A program made the position numbers and the translations under genes. From Tetraselmis striata (taxonomy: Eukaryota; Chlorophyta; Chlorodendrophyceae; Chlorodendrales; Chlorodendraceae), in contig VCJN01003561.1 in NCBI GenBank assembly GCA_006384855.1, positions 62,001 through 126,000 on the forward strand: DNA of 64,000 nucleotides, read 5' to 3'. This document shows, one piece after another, positions 45,328 to 56,680 of this stretch; the stretch's first letter is position 1; every line of letters begins with the position of its first letter. The notes under the pieces were generated by a model that saw only the letters and a program-made list of their open reading frames with translations, was not told where the DNA came from and ran no database searches.

Positions 45328-46483
45328 AATGTTATGAATAACGTGCCTGTGGAATCACACCGGGCCTGGATTGCAGACATGATCTCCGGATAGCACCTGC
45401 CTCAAAGATATCAAAGGCTGCTCTGGCTCACTCACCGGCAATCCTGACAGCAACCTGGATTTTCCCTTCAATGTTCTCACAATAGGTGTTTTTTCATGTA
45501 GCACACGCAGATAACAAACCAGCAAAATATAATATACAAAATACAATTACATATAAAGTGCAACGAACCCTGTCCGAAGGAGCAGTCTGATACCAGTTTC
45601 TTGATGTTGACAAAGTGGCAGCGATGACAGAGATACAAAATGCCTGTCATTCTCCAAACAAAACTAATATAGCGGGCATCAAGACCGCCAAAGCGATAAT
45701 TTACCGTGCCATCAATCGATAGTGGCTACCAGCTGTTGCTGCTTAGTGTCATGTAATCCGCAGGGCGCAACATGCCATGCACACCGCGCTTTATTAACGC
45801 TTTATCCTATTTAGATATGGGGTTCATCGTGCCGCGCCTTTGGAATTGGGAGCGAGCGCTGTGCCTAACTGCGATATCCAAAGACGCAGATTTGTGACTT
45901 GTCGCCTCATCCAGAGGCCATGGATATATGATGGATTCTCAAGAGCGGGACATGCCGTCGAACACACCCACTCACACTCAAATGCGCAGCCAGAACTGCA
46001 GGGGTAGCACGCACTCTGCCGTGAGAGAGCAGCCCTAGTCAAGCTAGGTTTGGGCGGATGGGGCGCCCTTGGCTGTATGGCTAATTTGTACTGGCGGCAC
46101 CTTGAGTTCCATCTAGGTAACTCTAGAATTATCATTCTTATTGGCGACGACAATTATCATTATTATTTAGGATGATTCAGGATGACGCGACCATTCATGT
46201 TTCTACTCGTAGCAGTACGAGTCCTCGCGTGCGACCGGCAGTGGACTGCATATACAGGAACCGCTACTACAGTAATAGTACCTGTGTATTTCAAATAAGC
46301 TCTGGTAGACTACCCGCGGGTACCCGTAGTAAAGTAAAAGTTGAGTAAAGCCGCCCCAGGACTTTACCCCTTGCGCTAACTGCGGTCGTAGGTCTGGCAT
46401 AGCCCTACGACCATTGTCCCATTTCAAACCCCGAAGGCATCAACCGGGTAAACCCGGGACACACCGGGACGACATTGCCGAAA
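45328..46483. other. Intergenic region; no gene recognised
   Basis: AT-richer sequence with only short frames lacking motifs (a 109-codon minus-strand frame at 45824-46153 shows none). Confidence 0.5.
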
Positions 46484-46549
46484 TACATCGACCAGGAATC
46501 GATCCCGGGACCTCTCGCATACGAGACGACCGCGCGGACAATGGATGTA
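46484..46549 (-). other. tRNA-like sequence (pseudo-tRNA or tRNA-derived repeat)
   Basis: On the minus strand a 66-nt stretch begins TACATC and ends GATGTA (acceptor-like pairing). It has a well-formed T arm (CCGGG-ATCGATT-CCTGG), i.e. a B-box-like GGGATCGATTCC, and an anticodon-arm-like CTCGTATGCGAG. The anticodon loop is too short and the D arm is poor, so this is not a normal tRNA. It may be a pseudogene or the head of a SINE. Confidence 0.35.
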
Positions 46550-47699
46550 CCTTAACGGGTACCCGCAGTACCGATGGTGAGAGCTCATCAGAATTACGAA
46601 CCATACTCGGGTTTATGTGAGTGTTGCCTGCAGTCGATGTACCTCTTTGTCAGGCATGGGAGTCGCGTACAACCTCGCACACCCGGACTGCACAATGAGA
46701 TTCCGCATACCGTGGTAGCGGACTGGCGGCGGCTCGCTCTCGGCATCCCGGTGTACTTGGAGGGCTGCGATTCGCCGCCGGTGGAGATCTCGAGCGCAAC
46801 AACACATGCACGCAAACGTCGGAAGACGTGGCACACACGAGCCCCCCTTAGCTAATGGCTGCGCAGCTCCACACCACGAGGTGCCCAGCACGGGGTTTAC
46901 GGTTTGGTATGCTGCACAAGATCGGAGAGCATGATAGGGCCAGCGGTGGAGGGGAGTGTTTTCCCCGCCTTCACCTCCGAACTCCGAGGACGTCCGGAAA
47001 CACCGCTGGAAAAATCTCAAGGCAGAGGCTGATCTCAGCAGCGCGACGGCCGAGCGGCCTCGCGAGATGGCCGTGGCGAGTGGAGCAAGCTGCGACTTCC
47101 GGGGGAGAATAAACGGCGGGAACGTGCGCATATACGTCGCAGTCACGTGTTCACGTGTTGCTTCAGCCGGGCTATCGAGTACATGGTAGCGCCATTGTAC
47201 GAGCGTAGTAAACGCCCGTATGACTCACGTGTAGTGTACCGTACTACTGATGCAAATTACTACATGTATTGCAACACAACCACGTGGCCTGCATAGTTGG
47301 TAATGGGCGGGCCCTTTCCTGATGATGGGTAAAGACAGCTTGTCAAGACGGAATGAATAACTTGATTGTTTAGTTATAACAAATTTCAAATTTCAAGCAG
47401 GCTTTTTCCTTCGGCCCAAGTACTTTCCGTACATTCTCTGAACGCTTTCCACGTATAAACCAATATAAATAACCCATCAGCAGTCCTTATGCCGGCGCTG
47501 GTCGGTTTGCAATCCTCGGTAGCGACGATGAAATTATCGGCTACTGACGGCTTGAAATAACAATCGTCGGAACGACGGAACGATGTATAATTGTAAACAC
47601 CATTACTCCGCATACTCCGGGTACAAGTACCCACTTCAGGAAATCACAGAAACCCGGTGACGGGCGAGCATTAGCAGCGCTACCTACATCTAGATAACT
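46550..47699. other. Intergenic region with a dispersed repeat; no gene recognised
   Basis: 47398-47485 resembles 19605-19685 (CTTTTTCCTTC, GTACTTTCCGTACATTCTCTGAACGCT). A 177-codon minus-strand frame (46613-47146) has no recognisable motif and is basic and Cys-rich. I do not call it a gene. Confidence 0.5.
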
Positions 47700-48300
47700 A
47701 TGCCGCCAGCACATGACACGCTCGATTTCCGACAGAGGCGCTATACTTGGTGCAAGCATCCTAAGTCGTTCTTGGCAGGGAGCTGGGCAGGCATTGCACA
47801 GCCAAGCATGGTCAGCCCCCGAACGTGCGGATCACCCCGTGCCATCGCTGCCGAGGGGTCTCTCCCCCCGGCAGCGGTGACATGGCAACATTTGCTAGTG
47901 GGCTTCGGCTCGATAGGTGCGGCCACGTTGCCGCTCTTCCGCCGGCAACTCCACCTCGACCCGCGAGCTGTCACCGTGGTGGCACCCGGCGATGCCAAGC
48001 GTATGGCGGCGCAAGGAATGACATGGGTGTCGACGTCCCTCATCACCGGGACAACTTCCGACAGGTGCTGTCGCCCCCGCTGACTGGACCGGGGACAAGC
48101 GTGTGCCTGACCCGGGCGGTGAATTGCAGCTCCGTCGATCTGTCCACGCTCTGCGGGGAGCCGGACGCCATTTACCTGGGCACGTCACTGTGTGTCCGGC
48201 CCGATTTAGGACAGGGAGGCGGTCGCTACGCCCTTGGGGCGTACACACTGGGATGCCTGGCAACCGCTGTTGGCGGCCAAGCAACTTCTCACTTTCCAGC
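47700..48300 (+). pseudogene. Homospermidine synthase-like gene, N-terminal fragment
   Basis: Homospermidine synthase (bacterial type, NAD-dependent) makes homospermidine from putrescine. The fragment shows the Rossmann start LLVGFGSIGAATLPLFRR (about 47890-47945) and then a frame change near 48040. In the new frame come HHRDNFRQVLSPPLTGPGTS and VDLSTLCGEPDAIYLGTS, aligning with the family's RDNYRELL, SVD.SSL and GALYIDT blocks. The family's EPWLG motif is degraded. The second half appears 1.8 kb later. Frame changes plus the split make it a pseudogene. The same enzyme type is encoded by Chlorella virus PBCV-1, so viral or bacterial transfer is a possible origin. Confidence 0.6.
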
Positions 48301-48497
48301 CGGCCCTTAACACCGGGCGAAGTATTGCGTATGTACTAAATCCGGGCGAGCCGGCGCGGCTAATGGTGCTGATAGAGTACTCCTGTGAAACGGTGAACCG
48401 ACCGACGACCGGACGATCCACCACCAAGCCAACTGCCGGCTTGCGCCCATAGAGGCGTGAAGATCAAGCTCCACAAAGGACCATTACTACAGCCACC

Positions 48498-48854
48498 ATG
48501 GACACCAACAAACCCGAGGAGCAACAAGAGGCCGCGGTCGGCGCCCCTCTCGATGCGCCGGGCAGCGGCATGACCCATCTCCCCAAGATCCGAACAACCA
48601 TTGCCTTAAAAAATCGCAGGCATCCGACTTCCATTTGTTGTCGCCGCCACCTCCACGTTTTGAAGCGCATGTCCCGCCAACCCCCAATCGATCTCCTCTC
48701 CGGTGCCGACGGTGCCGACGATGACCCGCCATCGGTCGACCAGTCTGCCGGCGTCAAGCCTCGATCCAGCCCCGCACCCCGAGCCGGCTCCACCGGCCGC
48801 AGCCCACGCCCCCATCGCGAGAGGGGAGGCCTCGGAGGCCACCGCCCCCCTTGA
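48498..48854 (+). CDS. Unrecognised Pro/Arg-rich small open frame
   Basis: 118 codons starting MDTNKPEEQQEAAVG in a favourable ATG context (CAGCCACCATGG), becoming Pro/Arg-rich. An overlapping frame (48703-49146) is Pro/Ala-rich. It could be the start of a retrotransposon Gag or pure chance. No motif supports either. Confidence 0.2.
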   Translation: MDTNKPEEQQEAAVGAPLDAPGSGMTHLPKIRTTIALKNRRHPTSICCRRHLHVLKRMSRQPPIDLLSGADGADDDPPSVDQSAGVKPRSSPAPRAGSTGRSPRPHRERGGLGGHRPP

Positions 48855-49371
48855 GCATACCTCCACAACCAATACACCAGCCCAGGCGTCCCGCTTGGCC
48901 CAGCTCGCGGCCGAGGCCCACCGCCTCCGTCGCCCCCCGCGCCGGACGATTCACTTGCAACAGCCGCCGGTGGGCCGTCTGCTGATAATCTCCGCCGGCA
49001 AGTCGCCCGGCCCCAAGCCGGACGCACGCCTGCGACTATCAACGCCCCAGAGCATCCCAAGAACTACGGACACTTTTAGCCGACACGCCCAGATTGCATA
49101 TTTTCGAAATTTGTCGCACTTATCCCCCGTAACCAATAGACAATAGTAGTGCATCGCCCGACCCGCGGGCTTGGTACATGCACCAGACGAAGTCATCAAC
49201 ATGCCATAATATGCAGTATACTGCGCCAAAAATATTAGAGATGGAGGCAGGGCATTGTAGCCCCTACACCACCGAGCTAGCCGGCTCAGCGGTAAGGCTC
49301 CGCATCAATTATTGATAATAAAAGATCAAAACTTGGTGCACCACGCAGATCGTGAATCGCGCCACAAATCA

Positions 49372-49595
49372 ATATTTAGGTGGCGGGATTTACTGGTGCA
49401 CCGATATTTAGGTGGTGGGATTTACTAGTGCATTGATATTTAGGTGGTGAAATTTACTAGTGCACCGATATGTAGGTGGTATGATTTACGGGTGCATTGG
49501 TATTTAGGGGGTGGGATTTAATGGTGTACCGATATTTAGGCACCGGAATTCACTGGTGTATTGGTATTTAGGGGGTGGGCTTTACTGGTGCACCG
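49372..49595 (+). repeat. Tandem array, 7 x 32 bp
   Basis: Exactly seven 32-bp units of the type ATATTTAGGTGGTGGGATTT + ACTGGTGCACCG, with scattered substitutions and no length change. Confidence 0.9.
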
Positions 49596-50119
49596 ATATT
49601 TACGAACTAAATAAATAATATAAAGATCGGGTAAACCGGATCAAGAATCAGTTCTTTATCTTTAGATTCCGAATATAATCAATTCTTGATATTTAAGTCC
49701 CCAGGACCGATGTGGAGCCTTACTCAGCGGTATATAAATACTGAGCATCATACAGCTATTCCGTTTAGCCCCCCTCCCCCATCACACCTCATTAGCAGCA
49801 TGCGGGACGCCTCTGGCTGCCATAGCTTGCCTGCTGAGCTGTGGATGGGATGGGTCCGACTTAGGTAGGGACAACAAGGCGCTGTTGTCTTAGCTATAGC
49901 CCGTTGGACGGAGGAGGGGCTAGGGAACATAGGAGGATGGCCGATAGTTCGAGCTGTGATAACACTTCGTGTTCCCCATTGTGGTTAGAGATAGCATGTC
50001 CTCGGGACGAATCAGTATGGGTGAGTGGATGCAACAGACTAGCAGTTGTAATCCATTTCAATTTCAATTTCGGCCAAGCATGCGAGGCATGTATCCGACA
50101 GTGTCCCGGGGCATAGCGT

Positions 50120-50345
50120 AACCCGCCGCCGCCGCGGTGCACTACTGCGGCGCCAACCCATACAACTCGTCAAGGTTGTTGAACGCCGCACTGGTGCAGC
50201 TGCCCACCGCCCGCGGGTTGTTGCTTGAAGGTCGCCCGTCGCGTGCCATCGCCCGCGAGGGCTGGGCGTGTCATGTGGCCAATCTCGGGGTTAGGGGGTA
50301 CACTTTACCGAGCGCAACACCCAACGCGCGCGCCGCTCGACCTCT
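50120..50345 (+). pseudogene. Homospermidine synthase-like gene, C-terminal fragment
   Basis: One frame gives YCGANPYNSSRLLNAALVQL, then IAREGWACHVANLGVRGYTL. This matches the family block CGANPGMVSWFVKQAL...REEWARLAMDLGVKGIHI (from knowledge of the bacterial enzyme). No later part of the enzyme is seen, so the 3' end is also missing. Confidence 0.6.
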
Positions 50346-50555
50346 GTCATCCTAGAATGAATTATGGAACACTTGGTACGTAATCCTTATGTGACCCAAT
50401 AGAGTTTGATTTTTCTGACCTAGTTGTGTCTGCGTCAGTCCGGCCCGCGGAAGCCCTAGCAACGTGACACGTGTTGATAGTGCACTACGACGTGTGTTGC
50501 TGCGTGCACATCAGGTGTCCCGAGGATATGTACGCAATACGCATAGTATGGCGGC

Positions 50556-51770
50556 TTTTATACACTCTACACGGTTGTACTATGTACTGCTGGAGCCGAC
50601 GAATAAGGTCAGCACAGAACTGGCGACGGAGGTGTACAAGAGCGAGTACAAGCCAAGCGAAGTACGAGTACGAGCACAACGAGTGCGAGTACAAGCGAAG
50701 GCAAAGTAATAGTACGAGGACGACGAGGCGACAATACGAGGCGACCAGTAAGTGTAGTACAGTATTCTACTACGAGGCGACCAGTAAGTGCAATATTATT
50801 ACGCGTGTGTAACTTCTAGACCCTAATACAAAAGTCGACGTGTGCGGTCCAAATCCGCGGCCCATCGCTATTTTAGTGACACATTACTAAGTACAAACAG
50901 GTTCTTGGCACCTTCGTCTGTCCGCAGCACCGTGGTAATATTCATTCGCTATTATGAACACACGAGAAGTTACTCGCACATGCTATAGCGTTCTAGCTAG
51001 ATGGTTCTAGTAGGTTCTAGTACCTAGTGCTTATACGCTAATACGCACGGCAGCGCTACATTTAACGCTAGATGCCATTATCTGCTATCATGTGACACCA
51101 TCGCGTACGACAATCGCGCTGCTGCTGGTAGGCAGGCGTACATGTATTGCAACACAAGTAGTGGCGGAAATTGGTATGCATTAGTGCGCAGCGCATGGAA
51201 TGAGGATACCAATAATTGTAAATAGCCCGGCAAAACCACCGCCAGGCCTGTCACCCAGCATGTTACTAAAAGTCCAGTATTGTAAGAATCCCTTTTCCCA
51301 AATCTCTGCTCATTTTTCCTAGCCGTATGGGATAACGATCCAATGGGCCCTCGGACTCGGCTCTCGCTTTAGGATTATCTATTATGGCTATACGACTAGT
51401 CGGCCTTGGAGTCGTAACATCGCTCGGCCGCCTAGAGCGGCCTTCGGAATTGGTGGTCGGCAGCCACGAGCTCAAGGTGCCGCCGGACACGTCCGAGTGT
51501 CCGAGCAACGGCGGCGTGCCGTACCGCCTAGGCCGCCATGGCATGCAGTAGCGCGTTCGCTCGTGGAGCCCCACCGCATGACCACATTGGCGGCGTACTG
51601 GTACCTCGTGGCGCACGGGGAAAGCGTGAAGCTCGGCGACTACTTCGAGCTTCACGGCGCGTGCGGGGACGTCGTGTGCTGACCTGCTGGAGGTGCATCC
51701 TTCGGAGATGCTACGGATAGGCTTGCCGTTGATAACCGCCATGTTTTGGGGGCGGGGTCCCACCCCACCC
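50556..51770 (+). mobile_element. Rearranged, diverged relative of the 4877-8537 element
   Basis: 50556-50720 matches the left TIR (CACTCTACAC, GAGCCGACGAA, AAGCCAAGCGAAGTACGAG). 50815-50945 and 51100-51135 match 5475-5585 and 5710-5750 in the same orientation, while 51160-51460 matches 5170-5440 in the opposite orientation (for example AAGAATCCCTTTTCCCAAATCTC). It is a mosaic with inverted blocks, not a simple copy. It extends past the known family sequence (51460-51770), so it may preserve more of a longer relative. No transposase is recognised. Confidence 0.65.
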
Positions 51771-52972
51771 TACTCCCTTCACGGCGCCTTGGATTTTACT
51801 CGGAACGTTAAACTTTTCTAGCTATGGCGTCAAGCCCTCCCTCATATTGCCTTTTTTGTTTCACATGTATAGCACTCCGGAAATGCTTTGGGATGGGGCT
51901 GTTTGTCCCAACTCGCATTACTCGAATGGGCCGACGCCCAAACGGATAGGGCGGACCTTTCGTGGTCAGTGTCGGGTATTTTGATTGTTGTTTAGACGGT
52001 GATCCAACAGCGTTGGAAATTCCGTCGCTGGCCTTCAATTGTCTTGCAGAATGATTCGGAACTTTGCTTGTCGACTATAACGGAGCGTCGCCCACCCAGG
52101 GCTTTCCGCAACTGGATCGCTGCCTAAACGGCCGTGGTAGAGACGCTGCAAGGGTTTCACTGGTGCCAGTATGGGGATACCGTCCCGGGGGGCGGAAAAA
52201 CAACCGCCCCATAAATGAGCACCCTACTACCGGGTGCCGACGAGAACATTTCAAATAATATATGTTACAGAGGTCAAGTATGGACGAAAACATGGCACAT
52301 GTAGCGAAAATTCTGGGAGCTCGTAAGGATTATGCAACGTCGTCAATCTGAGCCCGACCTTTTATCCACAATGGAGGGCCGGGGCTCCTTCAATCATAAA
52401 CTCGCGTGCGTATCCTTCGTAGCCGGTCAGCTATTTTCGGTGTAAATGCCGGTCAAACCGGTCCCGGGATTGCCGCCAGGACCTTGCCAACAAAGTAACA
52501 AACCAGGTCCTTATTGTGCATTACGTCATTATGTGCAAAAAACTGGAAGTTCCCGCTCCGTGGTACCGGTGAATTCATCAAACCGGTGAATGGGATCATA
52601 TCCATCAACATTACGGTATGCCGCGAATACCGTTTGCGACGCTATGCTGTCAGCGTAACAGCGTAACATACTACGGGTCCTCGTCACGACCACGTGGATA
52701 TGACGTAGTGTAGCGACTACTTCGTGTTCGAGTTTTAAACAAGCCCTACCAGGCTATTACCCCCCTGAAGTTTGCTTCAGCATTCTGGATAATGCTCGCA
52801 CGGTCTTTAATCCTTACGCATTGCGGGTACCGGTACTTATTGCAACCCCGGGCGGGCGAACTTTACTTTTACCTTACCTGCAACCCCGCCCAGGAACCGA
52901 TGCAGGCGGGGTTTCTGTGCGCCTGCATCCCTGCACAATTTACGGCCGCGGTCGTAGACGCTGCAAGGGTTT
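51771..52972. other. Unassigned region; no gene recognised
   Basis: A stretch at 52125-52180 (ACGGCCGTGGTAGAGACGCTGCAAGGGTTT) recurs in diverged form at 52945-52975 and near 63330, so dispersed repeat sequence is present. No motif-bearing frame. Confidence 0.5.
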
Positions 52973-53291
52973 TGTTTACTACCAGTAGTTGGGATTTCCT
53001 GTCCCTCGTTGTTTACTTGTCAGGCGCGGTACGGCATAAATACGGTGCTTATATGTCTGGTGCTAACAAGCCGTACCGCCCGAGGGGCTGCATCGACCCC
53101 CGCAGCATCTCGAGGAGCTGCATCGACATCGTACTCCCGTACGGAACCTGTGCGTGCGGCTCCCGACGCAGCCATCCTGGGTAGCGCTGCTCCCGCATGT
53201 TGGTTCGTCGTGTGCTTAAAAACACCATGGGGCTTGTCTGCCCCACCTTCCTTTGTCACGGCGCACCTACCATGGGGTCGCACCGCGACAG
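52973..53291 (+). repeat. 319-bp repeat R1 (empty-site homologue of the N insertion)
   Basis: Begins TGTTTACTACCAGTAGTTGG and ends CACCGCGACAG. The second copy, R2, is 55885-56077 continuing at 63033-63159. R1 contains GGCTCCCGACGCAGCC uninterrupted, which is where element N is inserted in R2. R1 and R2 flank the satellite and could be LTRs or repeats of a larger element. Confidence 0.85.
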
Positions 53292-53479
53292 AGCTCGTGT
53301 CTTCGTGACATGCAAGGTCTTTGGTTTTGCAACTCACTCAGAAGTGATGCCCTACGCCCAGCTCGAGGACATGTCTCGCTAGCCGAGAGGCGGTCGACGA
53401 TCGTTCAGAGGGCACAGTGCGCCGGCTCTTCGCGCCGACAACCCGTGTCCCACTACACGGACAACCGTTCGACTGATTC

Positions 53480-53504
53480 GGGGGGGGGGGGGGGGGGGGG
53501 GGGG
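53480..53504 (+). repeat. 25-nt homopolymer G tract
   Basis: G x 25 shortly before the satellite array. A 21-C tract (55710-55730) lies just after the array. Confidence 0.95.
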
Positions 53505-53639
53505 CGCTCTTCACGCCTCGCGACACAAGAGCCCCCCATGCCGCCGGCCTTCGGCTTGCCGGTGAAGAAGACTGCCATTTCCGGGCAGAAACGATTCCTA
53601 CGCCGGTGGAACTTACGGCTTCAACTTGCTACTCCGCGC

Positions 53640-55690
53640 CACAACCGGGCTGCCCCTCGCAGCCCTACGAACACAATTGGTCGGTGCCAACCGGCCACCA
53701 CTGCATTCCACCTCTGGGCAGCCGCGTTGTTCGCCGCCATCAGACCACCCTTGCGCCATGTGTCTCCCGGTTGCCTCCTCGACCTAAGCACGCAATTGGC
53801 CGGCGTCAACAGGCCGCCTCTGCACGTTGTGCTTCGATTGTCTTCGCAGCCCCATACACGCAGTTGGTCGGCACCATTAGGCCGCCACTGCACCTTGTGC
53901 CCCGGCCGCCTCCCGCAGCCTACGCAAGCAGCTTGTCGGCACCAACTGGCCGTCGCTGCCCCATGTGGCCCAGTCGATTCCGCGGCCCGGGCACGCAGCT
54001 GGTCGGCACTGTCAGGCCGTCCCTAAAACTTGCGCCCGGCCGCCTCCGCGGCCCGCATACGCAGCTGGTCGGCGCCATCAAGCCGTAGTCCCTGCACCAT
54101 GTGCCCCGGTCGCTTCCACGGCACGCGCACGCAGCTGGTCGGCACCGTCAGGCCGTCCCTAAAACTTGCGCCCGGCCGTCTCCGCGGCCCGCACACGCAG
54201 CTGGTCGGCGCCATCAAGCCGCAGCCCCTGCACCATGTGCCCGGTCGCCTCCACGGCCCGGGCAGTCGGGCACGCAGCTAGCCGGCGCCATCAGGCCACC
54301 ACTGCACCATGTGCCTCGGTTGTTGTCGCAGCCTCGGGCACGCAATTGGAATGCGCCATCAAGCCGCCCATGTACCCTTTATTTGCTCTGGTCGCTTTTG
54401 CGGCCCGGGCACACAGCTGGTCGGCGTCATCAAGCCTTCCCTGCGCTATGTGCATCGGCCGCCTCTGCGGCCCGCCTCTGTCGGCGCCAACGGGCCGCCA
54501 CTGCACAATGTGCCCGGTCGCCTCCCCGGCCGGGACACGCAGCAGCTGGTCGGCGCCGACATGCCGCCGCTGCACCATGTGCCTCGGTTGCTGTCGCAGC
54601 CTCGGGCACGCATTTGGTCGGCGCCATCACATGCCGCCATTGCACCATGTGCACTGGTCGCTTCCGCGGCCCGGCACGCAAATGGTCGACGTCATCACGC
54701 CGTCTCTGCGCCGTGTGCCCCGGTCGCCCTCCGCCCCTCCCCTCCGCGGCCTGCGCACGTAGTTGGCCGGCGCCGACGCGCCGTTGGTGCACCCTGCGCC
54801 CCCGATCGCTCCCGCAGTCCGCCCACTCTTATGGTCGGCGCCAACGGGCCGTCACTGCCGCACCCCGTGCCATGGTCGCTTCCGCGGCCCAGGCACGCCA
54901 TTGGTTGGCGTCACCAGGCCGTCCCTACACCATGTTCCCCAGTCGCCCCCGCGACATGCGCACGCCTCTAGTCGGCGCCAACGGCCCGCCACTGCACCAT
55001 GCGCGCCTCGGCCACTTCCGCGGCCCGCGCACGCAACTAGTCGGCACCAACGGCCGCCTTTGCTCAAGTGCCTCGGCTGCTTTAATTCGTAGCCCCATGC
55101 ACGCAGTTGGTCGGCGCCCACGGACCGCCACTGCATCATGTGTCCCGGTCGCGTCCGCAGCCCGGGAACGCAGCTGGTCGGTGCCAACGAGCCGCCGCTG
55201 CACGCTGTGCCTCGGTTGCTATCGCAGCCTCGGGCACGCAGTTGGTCGGCGCCCTAAGGCCGCCACTGCACCATGTACCATAGCCGCTTTCGCGGCCCGG
55301 GCACGCAATTGGTCGACGCCGTCAGGCCGCCCCTGCGCCATGTGCCCAAGCCGCCTCCGCGGCCTGCGCACACGGATGGTCGACGCCAACATGCCGTCAC
55401 TGCACCCTGCGCCCCCTGTCGCTTCCGCGGCATGTGCGCATGCAGCAGGTGGGCGCCATCAAGCCGTCCCTGCACTACCATGTGCCCCGGTCGCCTCCAC
55501 AGACCGGACACGCGGTTGGCCGGCCCCATTGTGCCGCCACTACATCATGCGCTCGGCGACTTTCATGGCATGGGCACGCAGTAGGTCGGCGCCAGCAGCC
55601 TGCCGCTGCGTCATATGCCACGGTCTTTTCGCAGCCCCGGACACTCAATTGGTCGACGCCATATCGAGCCGTCGCTGCGTGTAGCTGGCT
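53640..55690 (+). repeat. GC-rich satellite of about 65-77-bp units, roughly 30 copies
   Basis: Degenerate head-to-tail units carry CACGCAGCTGGTCGGCGCC, then CACTGCACCATGTGCCC, then CGG(T/C)CGCxTCCGCGGCCCG. Units at 53993, 54058, 54128, 54194, 54271, 54339 and 54411 show spacings of 65-77 bp. Stop codons are nearly absent on the plus strand, so long frames arise (54101-55684, 527 codons; also 53253-54026 and 53606-54088). Their products are Arg/Pro/Cys/Ala-rich repeats with no domain. I treat them as by-products of composition, though transcription is not excluded. Confidence 0.85.
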
Positions 55691-55884
55691 ACATACTACA
55701 TCGTCCGCTCCCCCCCCCCCCCCCCCCCCCGCCCGCCCTTCGCACGCCCTACCGTGCGACGGTAGCCAACCGTTTTTTTTCTTATGGGCGGTTGCTGCTC
55801 TCCCGCCCAGCCGCCGCCATGCGACCGGCGCCCAAGACGACGTGTTCGTTGGCAATGTGCATGCGCCTCCACCCTCTCTTGAAA

Positions 55885-56077
55885 TGTTTACTACCAGTAG
55901 TTGGGGTTTCCTTTCCCTCGTCGTCTACTTAGCAGGCGCGATACGGCACAAATACGGTGCTTATATGTCCGATGCTAATATGCCGTACCGCCCGAGGGGC
56001 TGCATCGACCCCCACAGCACTTCAAGGAGCTGCATGGACATCGTTCTCCCGTACGGTACCTACGCGTGCGGTTCCCG
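55885..56077 (+). repeat. Repeat R2, left part (interrupted by element N)
   Basis: Homologous to R1 from TGTTTACTACCAGTAG to GCGGTTCCCG. It is interrupted by the N element and resumes after it with CCCGACGCAGCC. Confidence 0.85.
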
Positions 56078-56601
56078 TGTGACAATAATGGCATACTCTG
56101 TACGGGTACTGTATGATCGTAGCATCATTCATGTACGAGTACGTGCTGTATCGTATGTGTGCGCGCGTGTGTCACGCGCCACAATACGAGTACTGGTGGA
56201 TGATGAATCATGAGACGAGTCCTACTGGTACCGGTACACTGTTCAGTAGTAGTTACGGGATAATACGCATGTGCGTACCCGTAGCGGGCAAATATGTATA
56301 ATGCACCTGCCTCTGTAACATCAGTTGTATACTTGTGTATAAACTGATGTGTCAACTACATGTGCGGAGGTCTCTAAGCGACGACCTCATGTTCGACACT
56401 TCAAGGCACGACTCTCCACGGTGACGCGCTTAGCAGTGCGCGTGCCGCTTGGTGGTGGCTAGCTGTGAGCTAGCCATACGCATAAATAGCGGCGGGTGGT
56501 GACAACGTTGTAACCATTGTTTCTTTCTCTCTCTGCTGCCTTCTGTGTGTTTACGACAGCCTTGGCTGCTTGACCTGCGTGAGGCACCCTAGACTGTCGC
56601 A
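56078..56601 (+). repeat. N element 5' LTR
   Basis: 524 bp, TG...CA ends. Contains a TATA-like ATAAATA (56482-56488) about 115 bp before its end, and a pyrimidine-rich stretch (TTTCTTTCTCTCTC) after it. Confidence 0.95.
56482..56488 (+). promoter_or_regulatory. TATA-like box in the N LTR
   Basis: ATAAATA in CGCATAAATAGCGG, the only good TATA candidate in the LTR 3' half. The start of the element RNA would lie about 30 bp on. Confidence 0.4.
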
Positions 56602-56602
56602 C

Positions 56603-56617
56603 TGGTTTCGGAGCGAC
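56603..56617 (+). other. Primer-binding site
   Basis: TGGTTTCGGAGCGAC starts one base after the LTR, with the TGG that pairs to a tRNA CCA end. It resembles the common TGGTATCAGAGC (initiator Met) site but with two mismatches in 12. The tRNA is not identified. Confidence 0.65.
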
Positions 56618-56680
56618 TGTTGCGCTCCTTATTCTAGCTTCCACTGCTCAACCTGCGATACCTCGACTGAGCAGTTCGAC

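Larger units (their letters stand above)
48301..50119. other. Roughly 1.8-kb insertion between the two homospermidine synthase-like fragments
   Basis: Contains short frames of unknown identity (48234-48452 with LLTFQPALNTGRSIAYVLNP; 48498-48854 with GCCACCATGG start context), the 32-bp array, and a TATATAAATA box near 49730-49739. The borders are not sharp enough for me to name duplications. It is probably a transposable-element remnant. Confidence 0.45.

Noticed and set aside
46484..46549. Functional tRNA gene
   Set aside because: Only 66 nt, with a too short anticodon loop and a poor D arm.
46613..47146. 177-codon minus-strand frame as a gene
   Set aside because: No recognisable domain, irregular composition, and overlapping open frames on both strands in a GC-rich stretch.
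49372..49595. TTTAGG-containing units as telomeric repeat
   Set aside because: The TTTAGG is part of a 32-bp unit with single occurrences per unit, not a pure TTTAGGG array.
54101..55684. 527-codon frame as a protein-coding gene
   Set aside because: It follows the satellite, has no domain, and similar long frames exist in the other forward phases, as expected for a stop-poor GC-rich repeat.
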